Origin: Streptomyces cynarae
GTDB lineage: Bacteria > Actinomycetota > Actinomycetes > Streptomycetales > Streptomycetaceae
Assembly: GCF_025642135.1 (NCBI RefSeq)
Contig: NZ_CP106793.1
Span: 2,649,001-2,713,000, forward strand
Direction: 5' to 3'
Length of the DNA: 64,000 nt
In this document: one piece after another, positions 27,656 through 35,443 of the stretch
Layout: each line of letters starts with the position of its first letter
Numbering within the stretch: position 1 is the first letter of the stretch
Made by a program: the position numbers and the translations under genes
The notes under the pieces: model-generated
The model's database searches: none
Seen by the model: the letters and a program-made list of their open reading frames with translations, nothing else
What the model was told of the DNA's origin: nothing

Positions 27656-28798
27656 ATGCGAGCCGTTCGACTCTCCGTCGTCACCGCCGCCGCCACCGCG
27701 GCGGCTCTGACCGCTCTCACCGGATGCACGGAGAAGAGCACCGCTGAGGGATCCGACCGCGCGATCCGGGTGACCGCCACCGACTCGAAGTGCGAGGTGT
27801 CCAAGAAGGAGTTCCCGGCCGGGCACGTCGAGGTGGCGGTCGAGAACAAGGGCGCCAAGGTGACCGAGGTGTACCTGCTCTTCCCGGACGACCGGATCGT
27901 CGCCGAGCGCGAGAACATCGGCCCCGGCACCAAGCAGACGGTCACCGCCGAGGTGAAGGCCGGCGACTACCAGATCGCCTGCAAGCCGGGCATGACGGGC
28001 AAGGGCATACGCCAGACCGTCAAGGCCACCGGCGGCGGCAGCGTCGCCAAGCGCGACCCGCGCCTGGACCAGGCCGTGGCCGCCTACCGCGAGTACGCGC
28101 AAGCGCAGGCCGACGAGACGCTGCCCAAGGTCAAGGTGTTCACCGACGCCGTGAAGGCCGGTGACCTGGAGGCGGCGAAGAAGGCGTACGCCCCCTCCCG
28201 CCTCGGCTGGGAGCGCACCGAGCCCGTCGCCGAGTCCTTCGGCGACATCGACCCGAAGGTCGACGTCCGCGAGGACGGCCTGGAGGACGGCCAGAAGTGG
28301 ACCGGCTGGCACCGTCTGGAGAAGGCCCTCTGGCAGGACAAGAAGATCGGCGCCGAGGAGAAGTCCCTCGCCGACCAGCTGGTGACCGACCTGAAGGAGT
28401 GGCAGGAGAAGGTCGGCACCGCCGAGATCACCCCGACCTCCATGGCCAACGGCGCCAAGGAACTCCTCGACGAGGTCGCCACCGGCAAGGTCACCGGTGA
28501 GGAGGAGCGCTACTCCCACACCGACCTCGTCGACTTCAAGGGCAACGTGGAGGGCGCGCAGAAGGCGTACGAGCTGCTGAAGCCGGTCGCGTCGAAGAAC
28601 GACCCGGCGCTGGCCGAGGAGCTGGACAAGCAGTTCGCCGCGCTGAACGCCCTGCTGGACAAGTACCGCTCGGACAAGGCCTCGTACGAGTTCGTCTCCT
28701 ACGACAAGGTCACCGAGAACCAGCAGAAGGAGCTCTCGGACGCGGTGAACGCGCTCGCCGAGCCGCTCTCCAAGCTCGCCGCCGCGGTCGTGAAGTAA
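27656..28798 (+). CDS. efeO: Iron uptake lipoprotein EfeO
   Basis: 380 residues. The signal peptide ends in a lipobox (TALTGC), so the protein is membrane-anchored outside. A cupredoxin-like domain (about 40-130, KEFPAGHVEVAVENKG) is followed by an imelysin/M75 domain, with the metal motif HRLEKALW (HxxE) and the conserved GWERTEPVAESFGD. EfeO passes Fe to EfeU with EfeB. It is first in an operon with efeB (15 bases later) and efeU, under an iron box. Confidence 0.94.
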   Translation: MRAVRLSVVTAAATAAALTALTGCTEKSTAEGSDRAIRVTATDSKCEVSKKEFPAGHVEVAVENKGAKVTEVYLLFPDDRIVAERENIGPGTKQTVTAEVKAGDYQIACKPGMTGKGIRQTVKATGGGSVAKRDPRLDQAVAAYREYAQAQADETLPKVKVFTDAVKAGDLEAAKKAYAPSRLGWERTEPVAESFGDIDPKVDVREDGLEDGQKWTGWHRLEKALWQDKKIGAEEKSLADQLVTDLKEWQEKVGTAEITPTSMANGAKELLDEVATGKVTGEEERYSHTDLVDFKGNVEGAQKAYELLKPVASKNDPALAEELDKQFAALNALLDKYRSDKASYEFVSYDKVTENQQKELSDAVNALAEPLSKLAAAVVK

Positions 28799-28813
28799 GC
28801 AGGGGGTAGGGCG

Positions 28814-30064
28814 ATGACCGACATCCAGGGGAGCAGTCCGTCGCGCCGGGCGCTGATCGGCTGGACAGGCGCCGGGCTCGCGCTCGGTGCCGCCGTGGCC
28901 GGTGGCGCGGTGGCGGCCGCGAACGCGGGCAACGACGTGGATCCGGCCGCGGCGGAGGCCGGTGGCGCGGTGGAGTTCCACGGCGCCCACCAGGCGGGCG
29001 TCGCCACGCCCGTGCAGGACCGGCTGCACTTCGCCGCGTTCGACGTGAAGACCGACGACCGCGCCGAGTTCGTGCAGATGCTGAAGGACTGGACGGCCGC
29101 GGCCCGGCGGATGACGGCCGGGCAGGCCATCGGTGAGGGCGCGTACGGCGGGCTCGCCGAGGCGCCGCCGGACGACACCGGGGAGGCGCTGGGTCTCAAG
29201 CCCTCGCGGCTGACCCTGACGATCGGCTTCGGGCCGTCGCTCTTCGACAAGTTCGGGCTGCGGGACAAGCGGCCCGAGGCGCTGGTCGACCTGCCGAAGT
29301 TCCCCGGCGACAACCTGGACCGGTCCCGCACGGGCGGCGATCTGTGCGTCCAGGCCTGCGCGGACGACCCACAGGTCGCCGTTCACGCGATCCGCAACCT
29401 GGCCCGCATCGGCTTCGGCAAGGTCGCGATCCGCTGGTCCCAGCTCGGCTTCGGCAAGACCTCCTCGACGACTCCCGACGCGCAGACCCCGCGCAACCTC
29501 TTCGGGTTCAAGGACGGCACCCGCAACATCGCGGGGACGGAAGAGGACCGGCTGAAGAAGTTCGTGTGGGTCGGCGACGGGGACGGGCCGGAATGGATGA
29601 CCGGAGGCTCGTACCTGGTCGCCCGGCGGATACGCATGAACGTCGAGACCTGGGACCGGACCTCGCTGCAGGAGCAGGAGGACGTCTTCGGCCGGGACAA
29701 GCGCGAGGGCGCACCGGTCGGCAGGGCGAAGGAGCACGACGAGCCGTTCCTGAAGGCGATGAAGCCCGACGCGCACGTGCGGCTCGCGCACCCCGACTCC
29801 AACGACGGCATCACCATCCTGCGCCGGGGTTACTCCTTCACCGACGGCACCGACGGCCTCGGCCGCCTGGACGCGGGCCTGTTCTTCCTGGCCTACCAGC
29901 GCGACGTGCGCAAGGGGTTCATCCCGCTCCAGCGCAGGCTGGCGGCGCACGACGCGCTCAACGAGTACATCCAGCACGTGGGTTCGGCCCTCTTCGCCAT
30001 CCCGCCCGGCGTCCGGGACTCCGGCGACTGGTGGGGCCGCACCCTGCTGTCCGAGGAGGCGTAG
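28814..30064 (+). CDS. efeB: Dye-decolorizing peroxidase EfeB (Tat-exported)
   Basis: 416 residues. The N-terminus SSPSRRALIGWTGAGLALG is a twin-arginine signal, so it is exported folded with heme. The Dyp family motif FKDGTRN (GxxDG) holds the catalytic Asp, and HVRLAHP includes the probable proximal His region. In the EfeUOB system it oxidises Fe2+ or releases iron from heme at the cell surface. Its GTAG stop is followed three bases later by efeU. Confidence 0.95.
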   Translation: MTDIQGSSPSRRALIGWTGAGLALGAAVAGGAVAAANAGNDVDPAAAEAGGAVEFHGAHQAGVATPVQDRLHFAAFDVKTDDRAEFVQMLKDWTAAARRMTAGQAIGEGAYGGLAEAPPDDTGEALGLKPSRLTLTIGFGPSLFDKFGLRDKRPEALVDLPKFPGDNLDRSRTGGDLCVQACADDPQVAVHAIRNLARIGFGKVAIRWSQLGFGKTSSTTPDAQTPRNLFGFKDGTRNIAGTEEDRLKKFVWVGDGDGPEWMTGGSYLVARRIRMNVETWDRTSLQEQEDVFGRDKREGAPVGRAKEHDEPFLKAMKPDAHVRLAHPDSNDGITILRRGYSFTDGTDGLGRLDAGLFFLAYQRDVRKGFIPLQRRLAAHDALNEYIQHVGSALFAIPPGVRDSGDWWGRTLLSEEA

Positions 30065-30067
30065 CCC

Positions 30068-30943
30068 GTGTTCTCCAACTATCTGATCGGCCTGCGCGAG
30101 GGGCTGGAGGCCAGCCTCGTCGTCTGCATCCTGATCGCCTACCTGGTCAAGACCGGCCGCCGCGACGCCCTGAAGCCGATCTGGACCGGCATCGGCATCG
30201 CGGTCGCCATCGCGCTCGGCTTCGGCTGCGTCCTCGAGTTCGGCTCCCAGGAGCTGACGTTCCAGGCGCAGGAGGCGCTCGGCGGCTCCCTGTCGATCCT
30301 CGCCGTCGGCCTGGTGACATGGATGGTCTTCTGGATGCGGCGCACCGCCCGGCATCTGAGGTCCGAACTGCACGGCAAGCTGGACGCGGCCCTGGCGATG
30401 GGCACGGGCGCGCTGGTCGCCACCGCTTTCCTCGCCGTGGGCCGCGAGGGGCTGGAGACCGCCCTGTTCGTGTGGGCGTCGGTGCACGCGGCGAGCGACG
30501 GCACCCCCCGCCCGCTCGTCGGCGTCGCCCTGGGCCTCGCCACGGCCGTCTTCCTGGGCTGGCTGTTCTACCGCGGCGCCCTGAAGATCAACCTGGCGAA
30601 GTTCTTCACCTGGACCGGCGGCATGCTGGTCGTCGTCGCCGCGGGCGTGCTCGCCTACGGCTTCCACGACCTGCAGGAGGCCGGCTGGGTCCCGGGCCTG
30701 ACGAGCCTCGCCTTCGACATCAGCGGCACCGTTCCGCCGGACAGCTGGTACGGCACGCTGCTGAAGGGCGTGTTCAACTTCCAGCCCGATCCGACGGTCC
30801 TTCAGGTCACGGTGTGGCTGCTCTACTTGATCCCGACGCTCGCGCTTTTCCTGTCCCCGGTAGGGTTCGCCTCCGGAAAGGGGAAGGTGAAGGTCACTGA
30901 TGAGCAGGGATCGCGGGGATCGCAGCCCTCGAACGCTTCGTAG
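30068..30943 (+). CDS. efeU: Ferrous iron permease EfeU (FTR1 family)
   Basis: 291 residues, about seven helices. The two iron-binding REGLE motifs are LREGLEASL in helix 1 and GREGLETAL in helix 4, as in yeast Ftr1p. It starts at GTG three bases after efeB. The cytosolic C-terminal tail (GKGKVKVTDEQGSRG) overlaps the start of the next gene by 44 bases. Confidence 0.95.
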   Translation: MFSNYLIGLREGLEASLVVCILIAYLVKTGRRDALKPIWTGIGIAVAIALGFGCVLEFGSQELTFQAQEALGGSLSILAVGLVTWMVFWMRRTARHLRSELHGKLDAALAMGTGALVATAFLAVGREGLETALFVWASVHAASDGTPRPLVGVALGLATAVFLGWLFYRGALKINLAKFFTWTGGMLVVVAAGVLAYGFHDLQEAGWVPGLTSLAFDISGTVPPDSWYGTLLKGVFNFQPDPTVLQVTVWLLYLIPTLALFLSPVGFASGKGKVKVTDEQGSRGSQPSNAS

Positions 30944-31901
30944 TCCTAACCGGTTCGCCCTGGCAACGGCGGCGGTGACCGTTCTGTCCGTGACGGCGAG
31001 CGGCTGCGTCGTGGTGCACGGCGAGCGGGAGGTCGTACCGACGGCGACACGCGCCGATGCGGCCCGCGCGCTGACGGACTTCCTCACCGCCTACAACAAG
31101 GCGGACAAGGCGTACGACCGGTCTCTGGACGCGAGCCGGGTCACCGGTGCGCTCGGCGCCATCGACGGCGGCAAACTGGAGGCCGGGCACAAGATCAATC
31201 CGGGCGGCAACCCCGGCCATGTGCCGCTGAAGCTGACCGACGCCAAGTTCACGATCCCGAGGAAGGCCGGCTGGCCGCGCTGGTTCGTCGCCGACACCCG
31301 CGCCAACAAGGGCAGCGCGGACGCCCATTGGCTGCTCGTCTTCACCCGCTCCGATGCGAGCAAGGTGTGGGCGGTGTCGTACCTGACGATCCTCGCGCCC
31401 GGCGACGTACCGGCGTTCAAGACGGACAAGGACGGCTGGGCCGAACCCGTCACCGCGGACGACCCGGCGCTCGCCGTCCAGCCCCAAAAGCTCAGCACCG
31501 CGTACGCGACCTATCTGCGAAGCGGCGGGGACGTGTTCGCGCCCGGCCCGCACACCTCGCAGTGGCGCGCCACCCGGCTGAAGAACGCGAGCCAGCCCGG
31601 GCTGGCCCGGCAGTACATCGACGAGTCGCTGACGAACGGTGACTACGCCCCGGTGGGGCTGCGCACCACGGACGGCGGGGCGCTGGTGTTCTTCGCCACA
31701 CACCACTACGAGAGGCAGACGGCCGCGCAGGGGGTGAACATCAACATCAGCGACCCGAACATCAAGGCCCTGCTGACCGGGGAGGTCAAGCAGTCCCTGA
31801 CCCTGGAGTACGTGTCGAACCAGGCGGTGCTGGATCCGAGGAAGGGCCCAGTGAAGTTCGTGAGCCGGGTGGAGGGGCTCACGGGGGCCGAGGGGGAGTG
31901 A
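30900..31901 (+). CDS. Lipoprotein of unknown function, fourth gene of the efe operon
   Basis: 333 residues. A basic N-terminus, a hydrophobic stretch and the lipobox TASGC give a lipid-anchored exported protein. The rest is mixed alpha/beta without a named motif (FLTAYNKADKAYDRSLDASRV, WLLVFTRSDASKVWAVSYL). The pattern is seen in actinobacterial secreted proteins of unknown role. It overlaps efeU by 44 bases in another frame, so the two are probably co-transcribed, but a direct part in iron uptake is only guilt by association. Confidence 0.8.
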   Translation: MSRDRGDRSPRTLRSPNRFALATAAVTVLSVTASGCVVVHGEREVVPTATRADAARALTDFLTAYNKADKAYDRSLDASRVTGALGAIDGGKLEAGHKINPGGNPGHVPLKLTDAKFTIPRKAGWPRWFVADTRANKGSADAHWLLVFTRSDASKVWAVSYLTILAPGDVPAFKTDKDGWAEPVTADDPALAVQPQKLSTAYATYLRSGGDVFAPGPHTSQWRATRLKNASQPGLARQYIDESLTNGDYAPVGLRTTDGGALVFFATHHYERQTAAQGVNINISDPNIKALLTGEVKQSLTLEYVSNQAVLDPRKGPVKFVSRVEGLTGAEGE

Positions 31902-31976
31902 GCCGAGGTGGAGTAAGCCGAGCGGGAGTGACGGGAGCAAGGGGAGCGACGCGGTGACGGGGGTCTTGGCCGGGGC

Positions 31977-32708
31977 TCAGCCCCGGTGGGGCCAGCCCGC
32001 CAACTCGCTCTCCTCGCCCGCGTACCGCGCGCACGCATCGGTGAGCACCTCGAGCAGGCTCAGCGGATCCGGCAGCGCGTGCTCGGGCCCCCGCACCCAC
32101 TCCACGGTCAGCTCCCCCGGCAACTGCGCCGGAGGCACCAGCACATACGACCCCCGGCAGTGCCACCGCAGTCCCGGGTGCTCGTCCATCGTCTCGGGGT
32201 GGCAGTCCAGTTCGCACGGCCACCACTCGTCCTCGTCCTCGGGCGTGCCGCGGGTCAGCGTGAAGAACAGCATGCGGCCGTCCCCGGTCGTGGCGACCGG
32301 ACCCACCTCGACACCGGACGCGAGCAGCCGGTCCAGGGCCTTCTCGCCGGCCTCGCGCGGGACGTCGAGCACGTCGTGCACCATCCCGGTGGCGGTGATG
32401 AAGTTGGCCTGCGGCTGGTGCCGGGCCCATCGCTCGACCTGCCCGCGGTCCGTGGTGGACTGCGTCTGCCAGGCGAAGGAGACCGGGTGTCGGGCAGGCG
32501 TGGGACAGCCGACGCGGTCACAGGAACAGCGGTAGCCGACGGGGTGGGCGGCGGGCGCGAGCGGCAGCCCCGCGGCGGCGGCAGCCAGCAGCATCGCCTC
32601 ACGGCCGCCGTCGCCGGCGTCCTCCTTGAGACGGGCGGGACGTCGTCCGCGCAGCCACTGGGAGATCCTGCCCTGCACGCTCGTGCGGCGGCCGAAGTCT
32701 GCGCTCAT
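31977..32708 (-). CDS. Stand-alone bifunctional primase/polymerase N-terminal domain protein
   Basis: 243 residues. It fits the prim-pol N-terminal family found in actinobacteria: PLAPAAHPVGYRCSCDRVGCPTPARHPVSFAW (cysteines near the start), then GHVLDVP-like MVHDVLDVPREAG and a late HCRGSYVLVPPAQLPG. There is no helicase or primase C-terminal domain. The usual catalytic acidic pair is not clear, so it may be a non-catalytic relative. GAGGGG supports the ATG at 32708. It is not in a phage or plasmid context here. Confidence 0.75.
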   Translation of the reverse strand: MSADFGRRTSVQGRISQWLRGRRPARLKEDAGDGGREAMLLAAAAAGLPLAPAAHPVGYRCSCDRVGCPTPARHPVSFAWQTQSTTDRGQVERWARHQPQANFITATGMVHDVLDVPREAGEKALDRLLASGVEVGPVATTGDGRMLFFTLTRGTPEDEDEWWPCELDCHPETMDEHPGLRWHCRGSYVLVPPAQLPGELTVEWVRGPEHALPDPLSLLEVLTDACARYAGEESELAGWPHRG

Positions 32709-32860
32709 CTATCCCCTCGCCTCGCTGCTGTGTCTTGACAGCATGCCCTATCGTCCCACCATCCTGCGCGCCGGGTGACCGGAGTTGCCCACCGGGGCGA
32801 GCACGGCGGCGGGTAGGGCGATGCCAACTGCGGTGCGCCGTCGGCGGACATCGCGCCGTT

Positions 32861-33871
32861 TCATCCGGTCCGTCCGTGTGCATCGTCGCGGGGTGCGGGC
32901 CAGGCGTCGCCCCAATCCGCGTCGCGGGCGGCCCTGTAGAGAGGACCGTGGCGCTTGGTGACCGTGTCGCGGTGCAGGGACTCGTCCGGGCCGCACAGGT
33001 CGAGGAGCACCTGGCCCTTGCGGATCTGGGGGCGCCGGACCACTCGGGAGGCGGCGGGGCGCACCGGGAAACGGGCCGCGGCGACATAGCTGAACTTCTC
33101 GTCCTCGTACGCCAGCGAGCCGCCCTTGACCTGGCGGTGCAGTGAGGAACGGCTGACGCGGGCCGAGAAGTGGCACCAGTCCTCGCCGGGGACGATGGGG
33201 CAGGCGGCGCTGTGCGGGCAGGGGGCGGCGACATGGAAGCCGGCGCGGATCAGGCGGTCGCGCGCCTCGATCACGCGGGCGTAGCCGTCGGGGGTGCCGG
33301 GCTCGACGATGACGACGGCCTGGGCGGCGGTGGCCGCGGCGTCGACGACGGCGGCGCGGTCGGCTTCGGTCAGCTCGCCGAGGACGTACGAGACCGTGAC
33401 GAGATCAGTGCTCTCTATGCTGAGCGCCGATCCGATACGAGAGCGGCGCCACTCGGCGGCCTTGAGCGCCGGGTGTTCGGCGGCGATCTCCCGGCCGAGT
33501 GCCAGCGCGGGCTCGGCCCAGTCGAGCACGGTCACCGGGCGCTCGCCGCCCCATGTGGCGCTCACGGCCCAGGTCGCGGCGCCGGTGCCGCCGCCGACGT
33601 CCACATGGCTCGCGGGCACCCAGCCGGGGACGGCGTCCGCGAAGGCGCCGAGCGCCGCGGACACCGCCTCGAAGGTGGCGGGCATGCGGTAGGCGGCGTA
33701 GGCGACGACGTCGGAGCGGTCGCGCAGCACGGGCGCGTCGGTCGGGGTCCGCCCCCGGTAGTTGGCGATCAGCCGGTCCACGGCCTGCGCGGCCTGCCGG
33801 GACGGAAGCCCGTCGAGCAGCCGCGAGAGGGCGGCACGGAGGGCGTCGGCTGAGGAGTCGGGGGCGTTCAC
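32861..33871 (-). CDS. Rsm22-family methyltransferase
   Basis: 336 residues from a GTG start. The SAM-binding Rossmann motif is VDVGGGTGAATWAV, with LDWAEPALALG as motif II. A Cys cluster CPHSAACPI...DWCHF and the RPQIRKGQVLLDLC C-terminus are typical of Rsm22, a ribosomal small-subunit-associated methyltransferase. The bacterial target is not established. A 19-bp tandem repeat array begins 21 bases upstream of the start and must overlap its promoter. Confidence 0.88.
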   Translation of the reverse strand: MNAPDSSADALRAALSRLLDGLPSRQAAQAVDRLIANYRGRTPTDAPVLRDRSDVVAYAAYRMPATFEAVSAALGAFADAVPGWVPASHVDVGGGTGAATWAVSATWGGERPVTVLDWAEPALALGREIAAEHPALKAAEWRRSRIGSALSIESTDLVTVSYVLGELTEADRAAVVDAAATAAQAVVIVEPGTPDGYARVIEARDRLIRAGFHVAAPCPHSAACPIVPGEDWCHFSARVSRSSLHRQVKGGSLAYEDEKFSYVAAARFPVRPAASRVVRRPQIRKGQVLLDLCGPDESLHRDTVTKRHGPLYRAARDADWGDAWPAPRDDAHGRTG

Positions 33872-33891
33872 GTGCCGATTCTAGGGCGGTG

Positions 33892-33967
33892 AGCGGTGCT
33901 CACTTGGGAGAGCGGCGCTCGCTTCGGCGCGCGGCACTCGCTTTGGAGAGCGGCGCTCGCTTCGGCG
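33892..33967 (+). repeat. Tandem 19-bp repeat array (left)
   Basis: Four head-to-tail 19-mers, for example AGCGGTGCTCACTTGGGAG (33892) and AGCGGCGCTCGCTTCGGCG (33911 and 33949). The same family, in the same orientation, recurs at 38258-38504. The two arrays bracket the epoxide hydrolase and LuxR genes. Confidence 0.85.
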
Positions 33968-33990
33968 CGCGAACCACCACACAGCCCGCA

Positions 33991-34025
33991 GCGACCGAGC
34001 GCTCGAAGCTCGAGCACCCGGTCGC
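33991..34025. terminator. Hairpin after the epoxide hydrolase gene
   Basis: Outer arms GCGACCG and CGGTCGC enclose an inner stem GCTCGA/TCGAGC. Its position just downstream of the leftward epoxide hydrolase stop suggests a terminator. Confidence 0.5.
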
Positions 34026-34064
34026 CCCTGCCTGGCTAGCGCCCGTATGGACGGTCGGACACGG

Positions 34065-35270
34065 TCAGATCATCTGGCGGAGCGTCCGGAGGCCCGCACG
34101 AATCTCCTCCACGAGCAGCTTCGGCTGCTCCCAGGCCGCGAAGTGGCCGCCCTTGGGGAGCCTGTTGTAGTGGACCAGGTTCGGGTAGGCCTGCTCCGCC
34201 CAGCTCTTCGGGGCCTGGTACATCTCGTCGGGGAAGACGCTCACGGCGACGGGGAGAAGGACTCCCTTGACTCCGAAGAACGAGGTCTTGTTCTCCGCGT
34301 AGAGCCGAGCAGCGGAGATCGCCGTGTTGGTCAGCCAGAAGAGCGTGAGGTTGTCGAGGACGTCGTCCCGGGTGAGGCCTTCGGTCTGTCCGGCGAAAGC
34401 CCGGGAGATCATGGCCAGGCTGGCCGCGTCATGGTCGAGCATGAAGGACGCCAGACCGACCGGGGAGTCCGCCAGCCCGGTCAGCGACTGCGGACGCGAC
34501 CCCATCAGGTAGGCGAAGTAGACGTGCCGGTACACGAAGTCCAGCTGCTCGACCGCCGCCTTCTCCTCGTCGGAGAGCGACAGGCCCGCGGGCAACGGGT
34601 TGCCCGCGATGAGCGCGGCGTCGATGGCGGGCGGGATCACGCCGGCCATGTTGGTGTGGATGCCGATCAAGCCCTCGGGCTCCTGGACGCCCATGAAGTC
34701 GGTGATGATCGCACCCCAGTCGCCGCCCTGGGCGGCATACCTGGTGTAGCCGAGGCGCTTCATCAGCTCGCCCCAGGCGCGTGCGATGCGCTCGGGACCC
34801 CAGCCGGTCGACGTCGGCTTGCCCGAGAAGCCGTAGCCGGGCATCGACGGGATGACCACGTGGAAGGCGTCCGAGGCGCTCCCGCCGTGGGCGGTGGGGT
34901 CGGTCAGCGGCTCGATCATCTTCAGCTGCTCGATGATCGAGCCCGGCCACCCGTGGGTGACGATCAGCGGCAGAGCATCCTCATGCTTCGACCGGACGTG
35001 GATGAAGTGGATGTCCAGACCGTCGATCTCGGTGATGAAGTGCGGCAGGGCCTTCAGCTTCGCCTCGGTCTTGCGCCAGTCGTACTCCGACGCCCAGTAC
35101 CGTGCGAGCTCCTTCATCGTCTCCAGCTGCGTGCCCTGCGACTGGTCCGCGACGGTCTCCTTCTCGGGCCACCGCGCCGCCTTGATGCGCGCACGCAGAT
35201 CCTCGAGTTCCGCCTCGGGGAACTCGAACGTGAACGGCCGGATCTCCGCAGTGCCGGGAGTGATGGACAT
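34065..35270 (-). CDS. Epoxide hydrolase (alpha/beta hydrolase with EHN domain)
   Basis: 401 residues. The N-terminal EHN domain (IRPFTFEFPEAELEDLRARIKAARWP) is followed by an alpha/beta hydrolase with the oxyanion HGWPGS, nucleophile Asp in QGGDWGAI and the catalytic His in KGGHFAAWEQP. A lid-domain Tyr is expected near YLMGSRPQSL. It opens epoxides to diols by a covalent ester intermediate. AAGGAG lies seven bases before the ATG at 35270. It diverges from a large LuxR regulator, a typical regulator-enzyme pairing, and both sit between arrays of the same 19-bp repeat. Confidence 0.92.
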   Translation of the reverse strand: MSITPGTAEIRPFTFEFPEAELEDLRARIKAARWPEKETVADQSQGTQLETMKELARYWASEYDWRKTEAKLKALPHFITEIDGLDIHFIHVRSKHEDALPLIVTHGWPGSIIEQLKMIEPLTDPTAHGGSASDAFHVVIPSMPGYGFSGKPTSTGWGPERIARAWGELMKRLGYTRYAAQGGDWGAIITDFMGVQEPEGLIGIHTNMAGVIPPAIDAALIAGNPLPAGLSLSDEEKAAVEQLDFVYRHVYFAYLMGSRPQSLTGLADSPVGLASFMLDHDAASLAMISRAFAGQTEGLTRDDVLDNLTLFWLTNTAISAARLYAENKTSFFGVKGVLLPVAVSVFPDEMYQAPKSWAEQAYPNLVHYNRLPKGGHFAAWEQPKLLVEEIRAGLRTLRQMI

Positions 35271-35342
35271 GTAAATCTCCTTGTTGTCGCCGGCGACCGC
35301 GTGTCGCCGACTCGTCCACCCTTCCGAGGTCGGGCCTGCGTC

Positions 35343-35403
35343 GCCCCCGGGAAACCCCCGGGGATCGGTCCCGTGGCCGCCCCGGGGAGGCATCGCCCCC
35401 GGG
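35343..35403. promoter_or_regulatory. Four CCCCGGGG palindromes in a divergent promoter
   Basis: CCCC(C)GGG(G) cores begin at 35343, 35354, 35379 and 35395 between the epoxide hydrolase and LuxR genes. The first two are 11 bases apart. They may be binding sites for the LuxR regulator, but such words are common in GC-rich DNA. Confidence 0.35.
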
Positions 35404-35443
35404 GCGGGGACCCGTGACCTCTCTGAACACCCAAAAGAGAACT

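Noticed and set aside
27617..31087. A 1,156-codon open frame on the minus strand
   Set aside because: It is antisense to the efeOBU operon; composition is typical of a shadow frame and there is no ribosome site or domain.
31899..31960. Short GAG/GTGAG-rich direct repeats after the lipoprotein gene
   Set aside because: Imperfect, of varying length and without a consistent period; regarded as simple low-complexity sequence.
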